Assembly (NCBI GenBank): GCA_025363655.1
Contig: JANYDK010000002.1
Coordinates: forward strand, 1-33,331
Reading direction: 5' to 3'
Length of the DNA: 33,331 nucleotides
Source: Deltaproteobacteria bacterium
Lineage (GTDB): Bacteria > Myxococcota_A > Polyangia > Polyangiales > JADJMO01
Shown here one piece after another: positions 16,592 through 24,498 of this stretch; the first letter of the stretch is position 1; every line of letters starts with the position of its first letter. Below the pieces are notes generated by a model. That model was not told where the DNA came from. It saw only the letters and a program-made list of their open reading frames with translations, and ran no database searches. The translations under genes and the position numbers were made by a program.

Positions 16592-18040
16592 ATGCGCCCC
16601 CGCGTCCTCGTTCTGGTCCTCTTCGCCTGCCACGATCCCTCGGTCGATCCGTCGAACCTCGTTCACGACGTCGCGGGTCCAGGGGAGCTCGAGGTCGAGG
16701 TCTCGCCGGTACGCGCCGAGGGACACGTCGCCCGTGTGACGCGAATCGCGCTGCATTTTCCAGGTCCGATCGACACCGACGCGACGAGCAGCGGGCACTT
16801 GGTGCTCGTCGAGGGTGGCGCCTCGAACGACGACGTCGACGCCATCGCCCGTGGAAATCCGCTCGCCGCGTTGCGTGCTCGGCTCGCGCCGGTGGTGACC
16901 TTTCGCACGCGAGAAGCGCCCGATGCCGTCTTCGTGCAACCGACGAGGGCGCTGGCGGTCGGAAGGCTGACGCTGATCGCGCGGATCGATCGCAAGCCGC
17001 CGTTCGTCGCCGAGCTGGTGGTCGACGACGATGCCCCGATCGCTTGGCGCGTCTGGCCGGTGCGCGTGGCGGGGAAATCCGATCCGTGGATTTACTGCAC
17101 CACGGCGCTTCCCGACCTGCTCCCGACGACGACGACGCTCGCGCCCTCGGGAGTCGTCGCCGAAGTGCGCGCTCGTGACGACGCTCCATGCATCGAGCTG
17201 CGGGCCACGAGCCCGCTCTCGAGCGCGACGTCGCTACCTCCACCGTCGATCGGCGAGTTGCTCCTCGACCCCACGCCCATCGTCGTCACCGACGTCGGTG
17301 AACCAGCCCTCGGCGATGCGCATTGTCCCACGAACGCGCTCGCTCTCGGCCCGGTCTGCGCGCGCCTCGAGGACGATCGATTGATTCTGCTCGGTCGTGA
17401 CGAAGGCCCCGTGATGGCGCTCGGAGCGATCGGCGACTCGACGATGTACGCGGGAATTCCCCTCGGCGCGCGGCGCGTCGTGCGTGGTCTGAAGCCGGGT
17501 ACTCCCTTCACGATCGATCTTCGACTGCGCGACGGCGGCGGCGAGTCGACCTTCACGACGACGCTGACCACGGCGCCTCGCCGGGTCCATCTCGTGATCA
17601 ACGAGGTCTACGCCAAGCCGAGCTCGGGCATCGCCACGCAGCGCTTCGTCGAGCTCGCCAACGACGGCGAGACGCCGGTGCCCTTGTCCGGCCTCGCGCT
17701 CCTCGATGGCGACGTGCGCATCGCGCTCGATCCGCTCGGCCCGACGATTCCACCGGGAGGCTTCCTCCTGGTGACCACGTCAAGCTTCGTCGATGGGCTC
17801 GCCGGCGAGATCGCGCCACCCGCCGATACTCCGAGATTGCACGTCGACCAGCTCTCGCTGCGCACCGAGCTCACGTTGGACGAGGGTGCCGACACGATTT
17901 CACGCTTCCCTGCGACGACGTCGACGCGAAAGGTCTCGCGCGGAAGACGACTGCCCGAGACCCCGGACGATGCAGCCGACGCCTTCGGCTTCGACGCCCA
18001 CGGCAAGTCGACGCCGGGCGCGCCGAACGTGCTCGAATGA
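16592..18040 (+). CDS. Lipoprotein with lamin-tail-like domain
   Basis: A 482-residue secreted protein. The ATG at 16592 starts a short signal peptide with lipobox LFAC (Cys 13); the frame runs upstream to 16493 but that part lies in the repeat and is not expected to be translated. Residues about 30-230 are a beta-rich region that may include an Ig-like domain. The C-terminal part has a lamin-tail domain (LTD): VHLVINEVYAKP, FVELANDGETPVPLSGLALL, then IPPGGFLLVTT (about 332-400). In bacteria LTDs occur on secreted proteins, often with nucleases or surface proteins, and probably bind partners. The stop codon abuts the stop of the convergent hydrolase gene with no gap. The exact role is unknown. 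Confidence 0.82.
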   Translation: MRPRVLVLVLFACHDPSVDPSNLVHDVAGPGELEVEVSPVRAEGHVARVTRIALHFPGPIDTDATSSGHLVLVEGGASNDDVDAIARGNPLAALRARLAPVVTFRTREAPDAVFVQPTRALAVGRLTLIARIDRKPPFVAELVVDDDAPIAWRVWPVRVAGKSDPWIYCTTALPDLLPTTTTLAPSGVVAEVRARDDAPCIELRATSPLSSATSLPPPSIGELLLDPTPIVVTDVGEPALGDAHCPTNALALGPVCARLEDDRLILLGRDEGPVMALGAIGDSTMYAGIPLGARRVVRGLKPGTPFTIDLRLRDGGGESTFTTTLTTAPRRVHLVINEVYAKPSSGIATQRFVELANDGETPVPLSGLALLDGDVRIALDPLGPTIPPGGFLLVTTSSFVDGLAGEIAPPADTPRLHVDQLSLRTELTLDEGADTISRFPATTSTRKVSRGRRLPETPDDAADAFGFDAHGKSTPGAPNVLE

Positions 18041-19069
18041 TCAGCCGCGACGCGTCTTGCGTACGCGAATCGACGGCGCCGGCAGCTCTTCCGAGAGATC
18101 GTGGCGCAGATCGCGGAGGAAGGTTCGCGTCTCTTTGCGCATCACGTCGGGCTGCTCGATGAGCGCCGCGTGCGAGCCGTTCTCGAGCACCAAGAGCTCT
18201 CCCTTGGGCATCGCCTCGGCCATCTTCCGCGCCAACTCGGGCGGCGTGAAGGTGTCGCGCTCGGCAGCGACGACCAGCGCCGGCACGTCGATCGACGGAA
18301 GCAGATCTTCCGCGGTGTGCTCGCCGGCGGCGCGAAGGAGGTTCACGAAGAGCGCGAAGTCGACGTGGGTCATGTGCCGGAGGTACGGCAGCAAGTCTTC
18401 CCGGCGCATGTGCTCGACGTCGACTTCCTTCATGAGGAAGCTCATTTTCAAGGCCAAATCGACGGGAACACGAGCCCAGAGCGCGCGCGCGAGCGCCGAG
18501 TGGTTGGTGACGAAGGCGAGCACCTTCGGCAAGAGCTGCGCGAGGACGTTGGTGCCGTGGAAGGTGTGCGTGACGTGCCCCGGCGCGCCGCAACAAAGGA
18601 TGAGCCCGGCGACCTTCTCGCGACGCACGCGGTATCCCTCGAGCGCGACCTGCACGCCCATCGAGTGACCGACGAGCACCACCGTCGGATCGCCGAGGTG
18701 GCGACGAACGGCGTCGAGGTCGCGCGCGAAGTCGGAGATCTCCATGCGATCGGGATCGACCGGCGCACCACTGCGACCGTGACCGCGATAGTGCCAATGC
18801 GCGACCGGCCCGAGACCGGCGAAGTCGTCCCAGAGATACTTCCAGATGAAACCGTCGCAGAGGACGCCGTCACAGAGGAGCACCGTCGGCGCACCTTCGA
18901 CGCCTGCCGGGCCTTCGCGGCGACGGACGTAGAGACGAGTTCCGTCGGGGGCGAGCGCGAACGATTCGGTCTCGTCCGCGGCGGTGATCCGATGTGGGGG
19001 GGGAGGCTGCCAGCGCGAGAATGTCACGGCGAACGAAGCCGTAGCACGCGTGGCGGAGGGCGTGCACAA
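18041..19069 (-). CDS. Alpha/beta-fold hydrolase
   Basis: A 342-residue serine hydrolase. The nucleophile elbow is GHSMG (Ser 136); the other triad members are likely Asp 272 (AERDTF) and His 300 (ENGSHAAL). The oxyanion-side motif is atypical (LLCDGVLCDGFIW rather than HG), but HYRGHGRS fits the family. The cap (about 165-250) is helical, as in epoxide hydrolases, esterases and acyltransferases of this fold. The start is the TTG at 19069 with GGAGAAGG 6 nt upstream; a GTG at 19027 is the alternative. There is no signal peptide, so it is cytoplasmic. It is divergent from the REC-GGDEF gene and convergent, with zero spacing, with the LTD lipoprotein. Substrate unknown. Confidence 0.88.
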   Translation of the reverse strand: MCTPSATRATASFAVTFSRWQPPPPHRITAADETESFALAPDGTRLYVRRREGPAGVEGAPTVLLCDGVLCDGFIWKYLWDDFAGLGPVAHWHYRGHGRSGAPVDPDRMEISDFARDLDAVRRHLGDPTVVLVGHSMGVQVALEGYRVRREKVAGLILCCGAPGHVTHTFHGTNVLAQLLPKVLAFVTNHSALARALWARVPVDLALKMSFLMKEVDVEHMRREDLLPYLRHMTHVDFALFVNLLRAAGEHTAEDLLPSIDVPALVVAAERDTFTPPELARKMAEAMPKGELLVLENGSHAALIEQPDVMRKETRTFLRDLRHDLSEELPAPSIRVRKTRRG

Positions 19070-19137
19070 CCCCCGCCTTCTCCGTACATCTCCGCCCCCT
19101 CGCCCTCAGCTTCCGGCGGATCGAGCTTGTCGTTCCC

Positions 19138-20367
19138 TTGCCCTGTGCGCAGAAGGACGGCACGCTCGAAGACGTGGAGGGTCCGATCGTCCGTCGCGCG
19201 ACCGGTAGCGATGGCGGGGACAAGTCCGCTGTCGGTCGGATCTTGCTCGCCGACGACGACCGTCAGACGGCCGAGTACATCGCGACCTTGCTCCGTCGTC
19301 AGGGTCACGAGGTCGAGCTCGTGCACGATGGTGAGCAAGCGATCGAGCGCGCGGCTCGGGGCGGGGTCGATCTCTTCCTCGTCGACGTGACGATGCCTCG
19401 CATCAACGGGCTCGAAGCCTGTCGCATCGTCAAGTCGCTCCCCGGCGTCACGCTCTTGCCGGTCGTGCTGCTGACGATGAAGACCGACACCGCGAGCCGC
19501 GTCGAAGGCCTTCGCGTCGGCGCCGACGACTACGTGACGAAGCCGATCGACGAGCGCGAGCTCCTCGGCCGCGTCACCGCGATGGTGCGCATGAAGCGCC
19601 TCCACGACGAAGTGGCCGCCGCACGTGCGCGCCTCGAAGAGCTCTCTACTCATGACGAGATGACCGGGCTCTTCAACTTCCGGCACCTCAACGGGCGGCT
19701 CGGCGAAGAGTTCAAGCGCAGCGAGCGCTACCACGATCCGCTCGCCTGTCTCCTCATCGACATCGACGGCCTGCGCCAATGGAACGACTCGCACGGACGC
19801 CTGCTCGGCGATCAAATCGTCCGCGACGTCGCCAGCTGCATCCGCGCCGCCCTCCGCGAGATCGACATCGTCGCCCGCTACGGCGGTGACGAGTTCCTCA
19901 TCATCCTCCCCTCGACCCACTTCGCCGGCGCGCTCTCCGCGGCCGATCGGGTCTGGCGCGACGCTCACGCCCTCTTCTGGCCCGCGCCCCGCAACGATCT
20001 ACGCGCCTCCTCGAGCGGGCGCGGCGGCACTGCGCGCATCTCGCTCTCGATCGGCGTCTCGCTCTTTCCGAGCCGCGACGTCCGCTCGAAAGATCAGCTC
20101 CTCCGCGCCGCTGAAGCCTCTCTCCTCCGTAGCAAGCGCGACGGTGGCGACCGCATCTGCGTCTTCCAACACCAGGGCTACATCTACTCGCCGGCAGAGG
20201 GCGGCGATCGCTCCTCGGCGGCGTCGACCACCGTGACGCAGAAGGTCCCTTCGAGCTCGGGCATGGTCGCCGCACAACGCGTCCCGAACCTCGCCCAAGA
20301 AGACGACCCCGAGCGCACCGCCGTGATCACCCGCATCGATCGGCGTGGTCCCAGCCGCGGCGAGTGA
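19138..20367 (+). CDS. Response regulator with GGDEF domain (diguanylate cyclase)
   Basis: A 409-residue cytoplasmic protein that should make cyclic di-GMP from two GTP when phosphorylated. The receiver (about 34-155) has an acidic pair in LLADDDR, phosphoacceptor Asp 83 (FLVDVTMP) and Lys 135 (VTKP). A short coiled linker leads to a GGDEF domain (about 168-340) with intact GGDEF at 249-253 and an inhibitory I-site RxxD (R240, D243) five residues before it, so product feedback is expected. The usual FKxxND loop is altered to LRQWND, and an insert lies between strands near residue 275. The last ~55 residues are Ser/Thr-rich and disordered. The TTG start is the best available; no in-frame ATG occurs before Met 86. 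There is no kinase gene nearby. A second regulator follows 42 bp downstream. Confidence 0.9.
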   Translation: MPCAQKDGTLEDVEGPIVRRATGSDGGDKSAVGRILLADDDRQTAEYIATLLRRQGHEVELVHDGEQAIERAARGGVDLFLVDVTMPRINGLEACRIVKSLPGVTLLPVVLLTMKTDTASRVEGLRVGADDYVTKPIDERELLGRVTAMVRMKRLHDEVAAARARLEELSTHDEMTGLFNFRHLNGRLGEEFKRSERYHDPLACLLIDIDGLRQWNDSHGRLLGDQIVRDVASCIRAALREIDIVARYGGDEFLIILPSTHFAGALSAADRVWRDAHALFWPAPRNDLRASSSGRGGTARISLSIGVSLFPSRDVRSKDQLLRAAEASLLRSKRDGGDRICVFQHQGYIYSPAEGGDRSSAASTTVTQKVPSSSGMVAAQRVPNLAQEDDPERTAVITRIDRRGPSRGE

Positions 20368-20409
20368 AAGCGGCGGAGCGCCCGACACTGAGCTACGTTC
20401 GGTATCGCT

Positions 20410-21897
20410 TTGGACAGCGCGACGACGCCGAAAGAAGAAGCCCCGCGGATCCGCGTGCTCGTCGTCGACGACGAACCGACCTTGCGCCGCACCATCGCCC
20501 GCGCGCTCGCGGCCCGCGGCTTCGAAGTCACGCAGTGCGAAGACGGTGCCACCGCACTCGCCCACGTACGCGATCACGACACCGACGTGATGCTCATCGA
20601 CCTGATGATGCCCGACGTCAGCGGGCTCGAGGTCTTGCGTGAGGTGAAGGCGATTCGCCCCGACGTCGAGTGCGTGATGATGACCGCCTACTCGAAGGTG
20701 GAAGACGCCGTCACCGCGGTGCGCACCGGCGCCTATGACTTCCTCACCAAGCCTTTCCCGTCGTTCGACTCGGTCTCGATCAGCGTCGCCAAGGCGGCCG
20801 AGCGACGTCGCCTCATCGCGCGCACGCGTCGCCTCGAAGAAGAGCTCGAACGCGGCGGCGGCGGCCTCGGGGAAATCGTCGGCACCAGCTCGAGCATGCG
20901 CGCGGTCTATCGCCTGATCGACGGCGTCGCCGCGGCGCAATCGACGGTCCTCGTCCTCGGCGAGAGCGGCACCGGCAAAGAGCTCGTCGCCCGCGCCATC
21001 CACCGCAAGAGCGCGCGTGCGCAGCTCCCCTTCGTCGCCGTCAACTGCTCGTCGATCCCCGATCAGCTGATCGAGAGCGAGCTCTTCGGCCACGTCAAAG
21101 GCGCCTTCACCAGCGCCCACGCCTCGCGCGCCGGCCTCTTCGAGCTCGCCGACAAAGGCACGCTCTTCCTCGACGAGGTCGGCGACCTCTCCCTCGCTGC
21201 GCAGGTGAAGCTCCTCCGCGCGCTGCAAGAAGGCGAAATCAAGCGCGTAGGCTCGAGCGACACCCGCATCGTCGACGTCCGCGTCGTCGCCGCCACCAAC
21301 GTCGGCCTCACCGAAAAAATCGCCGCCGGTCGCTTCCGCGAAGATCTCTTCTACCGCCTCAACGTCATCGCCATCTCGCTGCCGCCGCTCCGCGAACGTC
21401 GCGACGACATCCCGCTCCTCGCGCAACACTTCCTCCAGAAGTACGTGAGGCAGATGGGAAAAGAGGTGCGTCGCTTCTCGCCCGACGTCCTCGCGGCGCT
21501 CTCGGCCTACGCCTGGCCGGGCAACGTTCGTCAGCTCGAAAACGCGATGGAGCGCGCAGTCGTGCTCGCCGCCGGCGAAGAGATCGTCCTCGGCGATCTC
21601 CCCGGGGACGTCGCCGGCACCATCTCGCCGGTGCGCGCGAGAGAGTCGTCGTCCGAGGGCAAGCAAGCCGTGGCGACGCGCGAACCGACGCCCGAAGAGG
21701 CCATCGATCTCCTCGCCTCGCTGATGACGGCGCTCCCCTACCCCGAGGCGAAGAAACGTATCCTCCGCGATTTCGATCGCGCCTACGCCACACAGCTCCT
21801 CGAGCGCGCGAGCGGCAACGTCAGCGAAGCCGCGCGCATGGCCGGGCTCGATCGCAGCAATTTCCGCCGAGTTCTCCGTCGCCACGGCGACTCGTGA
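20410..21897 (+). CDS. NtrC-family sigma54-dependent response regulator
   Basis: A 495-residue transcription activator. The receiver (about 14-125) has Asp 64 and Lys 114. The AAA+ domain (about 152-395) has Walker A GESGTGKE (184-191), Walker B LFLDEV (about 252-257) and arginine-finger region FREDLFYRLNV. The sigma54-contact loop is GAFTSA (231-236) instead of GAFTGA; such variants exist but are uncommon. A Fis-type helix-turn-helix ends the protein (about 455-492: LLERASGNVSEAARMAGLDRS in part). The start is TTG at 20410, with no in-frame ATG before the receiver. It lies 42 bp after the REC-GGDEF gene and probably shares its transcript. The partner histidine kinase is not in the window, so both regulators are orphans here. 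Confidence 0.93.
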   Translation: MDSATTPKEEAPRIRVLVVDDEPTLRRTIARALAARGFEVTQCEDGATALAHVRDHDTDVMLIDLMMPDVSGLEVLREVKAIRPDVECVMMTAYSKVEDAVTAVRTGAYDFLTKPFPSFDSVSISVAKAAERRRLIARTRRLEEELERGGGGLGEIVGTSSSMRAVYRLIDGVAAAQSTVLVLGESGTGKELVARAIHRKSARAQLPFVAVNCSSIPDQLIESELFGHVKGAFTSAHASRAGLFELADKGTLFLDEVGDLSLAAQVKLLRALQEGEIKRVGSSDTRIVDVRVVAATNVGLTEKIAAGRFREDLFYRLNVIAISLPPLRERRDDIPLLAQHFLQKYVRQMGKEVRRFSPDVLAALSAYAWPGNVRQLENAMERAVVLAAGEEIVLGDLPGDVAGTISPVRARESSSEGKQAVATREPTPEEAIDLLASLMTALPYPEAKKRILRDFDRAYATQLLERASGNVSEAARMAGLDRSNFRRVLRRHGDS

Positions 21898-21928
21898 TCG
21901 CCCGCGCGGGGTCGGCTACGATGTGCCG

Positions 21929-22105
21929 ATGCCGATCTGCAAAGGTTGCGAAGACGACGTCGACCAGCTCGTGTCGGTGAAGGTCGACGGCAAGAGCAAG
22001 AAGTTGTGCGAGGACTGCGCCGACCGCGCGCGTGAACAGGCGGAAATCGCCGAGGCGAGCGAGTCCGTCGTGCAAGGCATGATGGGCTTCAAGGGTCGGC
22101 GCTGA
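21929..22105 (+). CDS. 58-residue zinc-ribbon protein
   Basis: A small protein with two CxxC pairs: CKGC near residue 4 and CEDC near residue 30, spaced about 22 residues with a VSVKVDGKSKKL hairpin-like stretch between, a typical zinc-ribbon layout. The C-terminal half (ADRAREQAEIAEASES) should be helical. The ATG at 21929 is preferred over the GTG at 21923; TACGAT ends 6 nt before it and could be a -10 giving a leaderless mRNA. The gene starts 31 bp after the NtrC-like regulator gene. Its 3' end overlaps the 3' end of the minus-strand membrane-protein gene by 17 bp. Zinc binding is likely from the motif; role unknown. Confidence 0.75.
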   Translation: MPICKGCEDDVDQLVSVKVDGKSKKLCEDCADRAREQAEIAEASESVVQGMMGFKGRR

Positions 22106-22367
22106 CGTCTTTTTCAGCGGACTCTTCGGCTGCGGGCTCGGGGAGAGTCAGCTCCTCGGGTGCTTCGGCGCCCTGACGCCCATATCGATGCGTTCCGTAG
22201 ATGCACGTGAGTAGCCCGACGATCACCGCCGCGCTCGAGGCGGAGCTGGGCGCGATGGCGGTCCAAGCGATGCCACAGGCCGTCAGCAACGGGCCAGCCA
22301 TGAGCATGGTGCGGGTCGAGCGCGCCGAACGCGCTCGCTCGCCCTCTCGCAGGGCAGCCGCAGTCAC
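22089..22367 (-). CDS. Small two-helix membrane protein
   Basis: A 92-residue protein starting at a GTG at 22367 that overlaps the preceding stop as GTGA (22364-22367), so it is translated with the upstream lipoprotein. Two hydrophobic segments are clear: MLMAGPLLTACGIAWTAI (about 22-39) and SAAVIVGLLTCIYG (about 46-60), separated by a short Pro/Ser turn. The N-terminus is Arg-rich (cytoplasmic by the positive-inside rule) and the C-terminal ~28 residues are Glu/Pro-rich. No family is recognised. The open frame extends far upstream but only across the lipoprotein gene, which is the real gene there. Confidence 0.72.
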   Translation of the reverse strand: MTAAALREGERARSARSTRTMLMAGPLLTACGIAWTAIAPSSASSAAVIVGLLTCIYGTHRYGRQGAEAPEELTLPEPAAEESAEKDVSADP

Positions 22368-22879
22368 TCGATTTCCCCTGCCTTGGCGCGAACGACGAAG
22401 TCGGTGACGTCGCGGATGACGCGCGCTTCCGACTCTTCCATCGAGCGCACGACCCCTTTGCCACGCGGATCGGGATCGTAGTCGAACGACTTGCCGAGGA
22501 GGACGAGCACCCGCTGCGCGGAGTCTTGGCCGCTGCCCGAGATGACCCACAGCGCGCCACTCGGCGGCGGTGACGGGAGCTTCTTCGAGAGGCTGTCGAC
22601 CTCTTCCGGTGTCAACCACGCCACGCCCCAAACCTCGTTCTGCGCGGCGACGTCGGCGACGAGCACCACGCCACCCCCGATGGCCACCTCGCGGTTGCCT
22701 TCGACCTCGAGGCCTTGCTTGCGGAAGGCTTTGGCGATCCAATTGGTGGCGGTGCGATCGTCGGGGACGCGCAGGACGTCGTGCGGACTGGCGGCCTCCT
22801 TGCCACCGCAGCCGAGCACAGAGACGCCGGCAGCGACGACGAGCGCGGCGGCAGCGAGCATGCGACAAAACCGTTGCAT
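22364..22879 (-). CDS. Lipoprotein of unknown function
   Basis: A 171-residue protein with a strong signal peptide and lipobox VLGC (Cys 24), followed by a Gly-rich linker. The mature domain contains a two-part pattern, DDRTATNWIAKAFRKQGLEV and GGGVVLVADVAAQNEVWGVAWL, suggesting an alpha/beta domain of about 140 residues. Family not recognised. +2 is Gly, favouring the outer membrane. The ATG at 22879 is the obvious start; the 59 bp upstream run into the dispersed repeat at 22938. It is followed, with GTGA overlap, by a small membrane protein that may be its partner. It is divergent from the lipoprotein at 23049. Confidence 0.82.
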   Translation of the reverse strand: MQRFCRMLAAAALVVAAGVSVLGCGGKEAASPHDVLRVPDDRTATNWIAKAFRKQGLEVEGNREVAIGGGVVLVADVAAQNEVWGVAWLTPEEVDSLSKKLPSPPPSGALWVISGSGQDSAQRVLVLLGKSFDYDPDPRGKGVVRSMEESEARVIRDVTDFVVRAKAGEIE

Positions 22880-22937
22880 CGGACCGATCTAGCACGACTA
22901 CCGCGCGTCTCCGCCTGGGAGTGCTCCTCGTTTCGCC

Positions 22938-23015
22938 GAAGCTCTCGTTCGCCAAAGGTTGCTTCGCAACTTTGGCCGCTTCGGTCAATCTCGCTCCGCT
23001 CGGTTGCCGAAGCTA
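22938..23015 (-). repeat. Structured ~80-bp repeat, copy 2 (inverted)
   Basis: The reverse complement matches 16466-16545 with two substitutions and two 1-bp indels. Here the repeat lies between divergent lipoprotein genes (starts 22879 and 23049), so it cannot serve only as a terminator. The central dyad is better preserved in this copy: CCAAAGTTGC-GAA-GCAACCTTTGG, a stem with one bulge. Confidence 0.85.
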
Positions 23016-23048
23016 CCGCGCCCCGCTTCGCCGACGTATACCTCGTTC

Positions 23049-23609
23049 ATGATGAGGGTCCTGGTCATGGTCGCGGTCGCCGCTCTCGCCCTCGCCTGCG
23101 GTCCGCCGGCGAAGGTGGCGAAAGGCCCGGCGCGCCCGATCACCGAGTGGGCTGGCGATGACGCCGACCTCTTCGACGACGGCATCGACGTCGGCTCCAT
23201 TCCCCCCGCAGGCGGCACCGAGCAGGTCGACGACGTCAACGATCTCAAGATCACCGCGCGCATCTACGCCGCCGACGGCGTCGTCACCGCCAAGGTCATC
23301 GGCGTCAGCAGCGAGCCGGTCGGCGATCGCAACCGCTACCGTCTCGAGCTCGCCGTCGAAGGCGAAGCGCTCGCCGGCGCCCGCATCGAGTCACCGTTCA
23401 CGCTCAAGGTCGAACAAGGCTCTCCCGCGTACGGCGCCATCCGCTCCCAAGATGCGCAGCTCATCGGCCGCAAATTCACGGTCTACTACAAGAGCTACGC
23501 CATCGAGGACAGCGAAGGCCTGACCCACTTCCACCTCTCCGCCAACTCGGCGCACGTGGTCGGCCTCGTCAACGCCGCCACCACCAAGAAGAAGGTCGAA
23601 GGGCATTAG
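23049..23609 (+). CDS. Lipoprotein of unknown function
   Basis: A 186-residue protein. It begins with two adjacent ATG codons (23049, 23052); the signal peptide ends in LALAC, lipidated Cys 17. The frame upstream to 22959 runs through the repeat and is not used. A disordered Asp-rich segment (about 30-60) leads to a beta-rich domain (about 65-170; DLKITARIYAADGVVTAKVI and FTVYYKSYAIED). No family recognised. The tail ends in a basic run (TTKKKVEGH). GTATAC at 23036-23041 could be a -10, which would make the leader very short. It precedes map by 55 bp; a separate map promoter seems present. Confidence 0.8.
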   Translation: MMRVLVMVAVAALALACGPPAKVAKGPARPITEWAGDDADLFDDGIDVGSIPPAGGTEQVDDVNDLKITARIYAADGVVTAKVIGVSSEPVGDRNRYRLELAVEGEALAGARIESPFTLKVEQGSPAYGAIRSQDAQLIGRKFTVYYKSYAIEDSEGLTHFHLSANSAHVVGLVNAATTKKKVEGH

Positions 23610-23629
23610 CCGCGACGACACGGAGCCGA

Positions 23630-23659
23630 TTGGACGCGGGCGGCATCACACCTTATGAA
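23630..23659 (+). promoter_or_regulatory. Candidate map promoter
   Basis: TTGGAC (23630-23635), an 18-bp spacer and TATGAA (23654-23659). The expected transcription start coincides with the GTG of map at 23665, so the transcript would be leaderless. Confidence 0.4.
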
Positions 23660-23664
23660 GCAAC

Positions 23665-24465
23665 GTGGCCAACGTCATCATCGCCTCTCCTGCTGACATC
23701 GAAGCCATGCGCATCGTCGGGCGCATGGCCTCCGAGACCCTCGAGCTCGTCGGTGATTCGATCCGCGCGGGGATGTCGACCGAGGACATCGACCGCCTCG
23801 TCGTCGAAGACACGAAGCGCCGCGGGGCCAAGTGCTCGCCGCTCAATTACCACGGCTTTCCCAAGTCGGTCTGCACGTCGGTCAACAACGTCGTCTGTCA
23901 CGGCATCCCCAACCCGAAGCACGTGCTCAAAGACGGCGACATCATCAACGTCGACGTCACCACGCTCTTTGGCGGCTATCACGGCGACACGTCGGCCACG
24001 TTCTACGTCGGCACGCCGTCACCCGAAGCGCGGCTGGTCACCGAGGTCTCGCGTCGCAGCCTCGATCTCGCCATCGCCGAGGTCCGCGAGGGCGCGCGAC
24101 TCGGCGACATCGGCGCGGCCATCCAAGAGTTCGCCGAGGCGAGCGGCACCAGCGTCGTCCGCGCCTTCGTCGGCCATGGCATCGGACGCAAGTTCCACGA
24201 CGAGCCGAAGGTCAGTCACGTCGGCAAGCGCGGCACCGGTCTTCGCCTCCGCGCCGGGATGATCTTCACCATCGAGCCGATGATCAACGGCGGTCACTGG
24301 GACGTCGACATCCTCGACGACGACTGGACCGCCATCACCAAAGACGGCTCCCTCTCGGCGCAGTTCGAGCACACCATCGTCGTCACCAAGGACGGCTGCG
24401 AAATTCTCACCGCCCGCAAGGCGCCGCTGAAGAACAGCGAAGGCGTGGCGTCTCTGACGATGTGA
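23665..24465 (+). CDS. map: Methionine aminopeptidase, type I
   Basis: A 266-residue cytoplasmic metalloenzyme that removes the initiator Met from new proteins. The five metal ligands of the family are visible: Asp 97 (INVDVT), Asp 108 (YHGDTSAT), His 171 (GHGIG), Glu 204 (FTIEPM) and Glu 235 (QFEHT). The substrate-side His 79 (VVCHGIP) is present, and the NYHGFPKSVCTSVNNVVCHG block is typical. There is no N-terminal zinc-finger extension, so it is the short bacterial form. The length matches the family. The GTG start is required by the alignment of the N-terminus; no Shine-Dalgarno is obvious. It is convergent with the SH3b gene. Confidence 0.96.
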   Translation: MANVIIASPADIEAMRIVGRMASETLELVGDSIRAGMSTEDIDRLVVEDTKRRGAKCSPLNYHGFPKSVCTSVNNVVCHGIPNPKHVLKDGDIINVDVTTLFGGYHGDTSATFYVGTPSPEARLVTEVSRRSLDLAIAEVREGARLGDIGAAIQEFAEASGTSVVRAFVGHGIGRKFHDEPKVSHVGKRGTGLRLRAGMIFTIEPMINGGHWDVDILDDDWTAITKDGSLSAQFEHTIVVTKDGCEILTARKAPLKNSEGVASLTM

Positions 24466-24473
24466 GGAAGCGA

Positions 24474-24492
24474 GCCCGCGAAAAACGCGAGC
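24474..24492. terminator. Hairpin between convergent genes map and SH3b gene
   Basis: GCCCGCG-AAAAA-CGCGAGC forms a 7-bp stem with one wobble on one strand, in the 33-bp gap between convergent stops. It may serve both strands, though there is no U-run outside the stem. Confidence 0.4.
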
Positions 24493-24498
24493 GATCGC

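Noticed and set aside
14966-16939. 657-codon minus-strand open frame
   Set aside because: Antisense to amt, whose family motifs are unambiguous.
19999-21885. 628-codon minus-strand open frame
   Set aside because: Antisense to the GGDEF and NtrC-like genes, which have intact active motifs.
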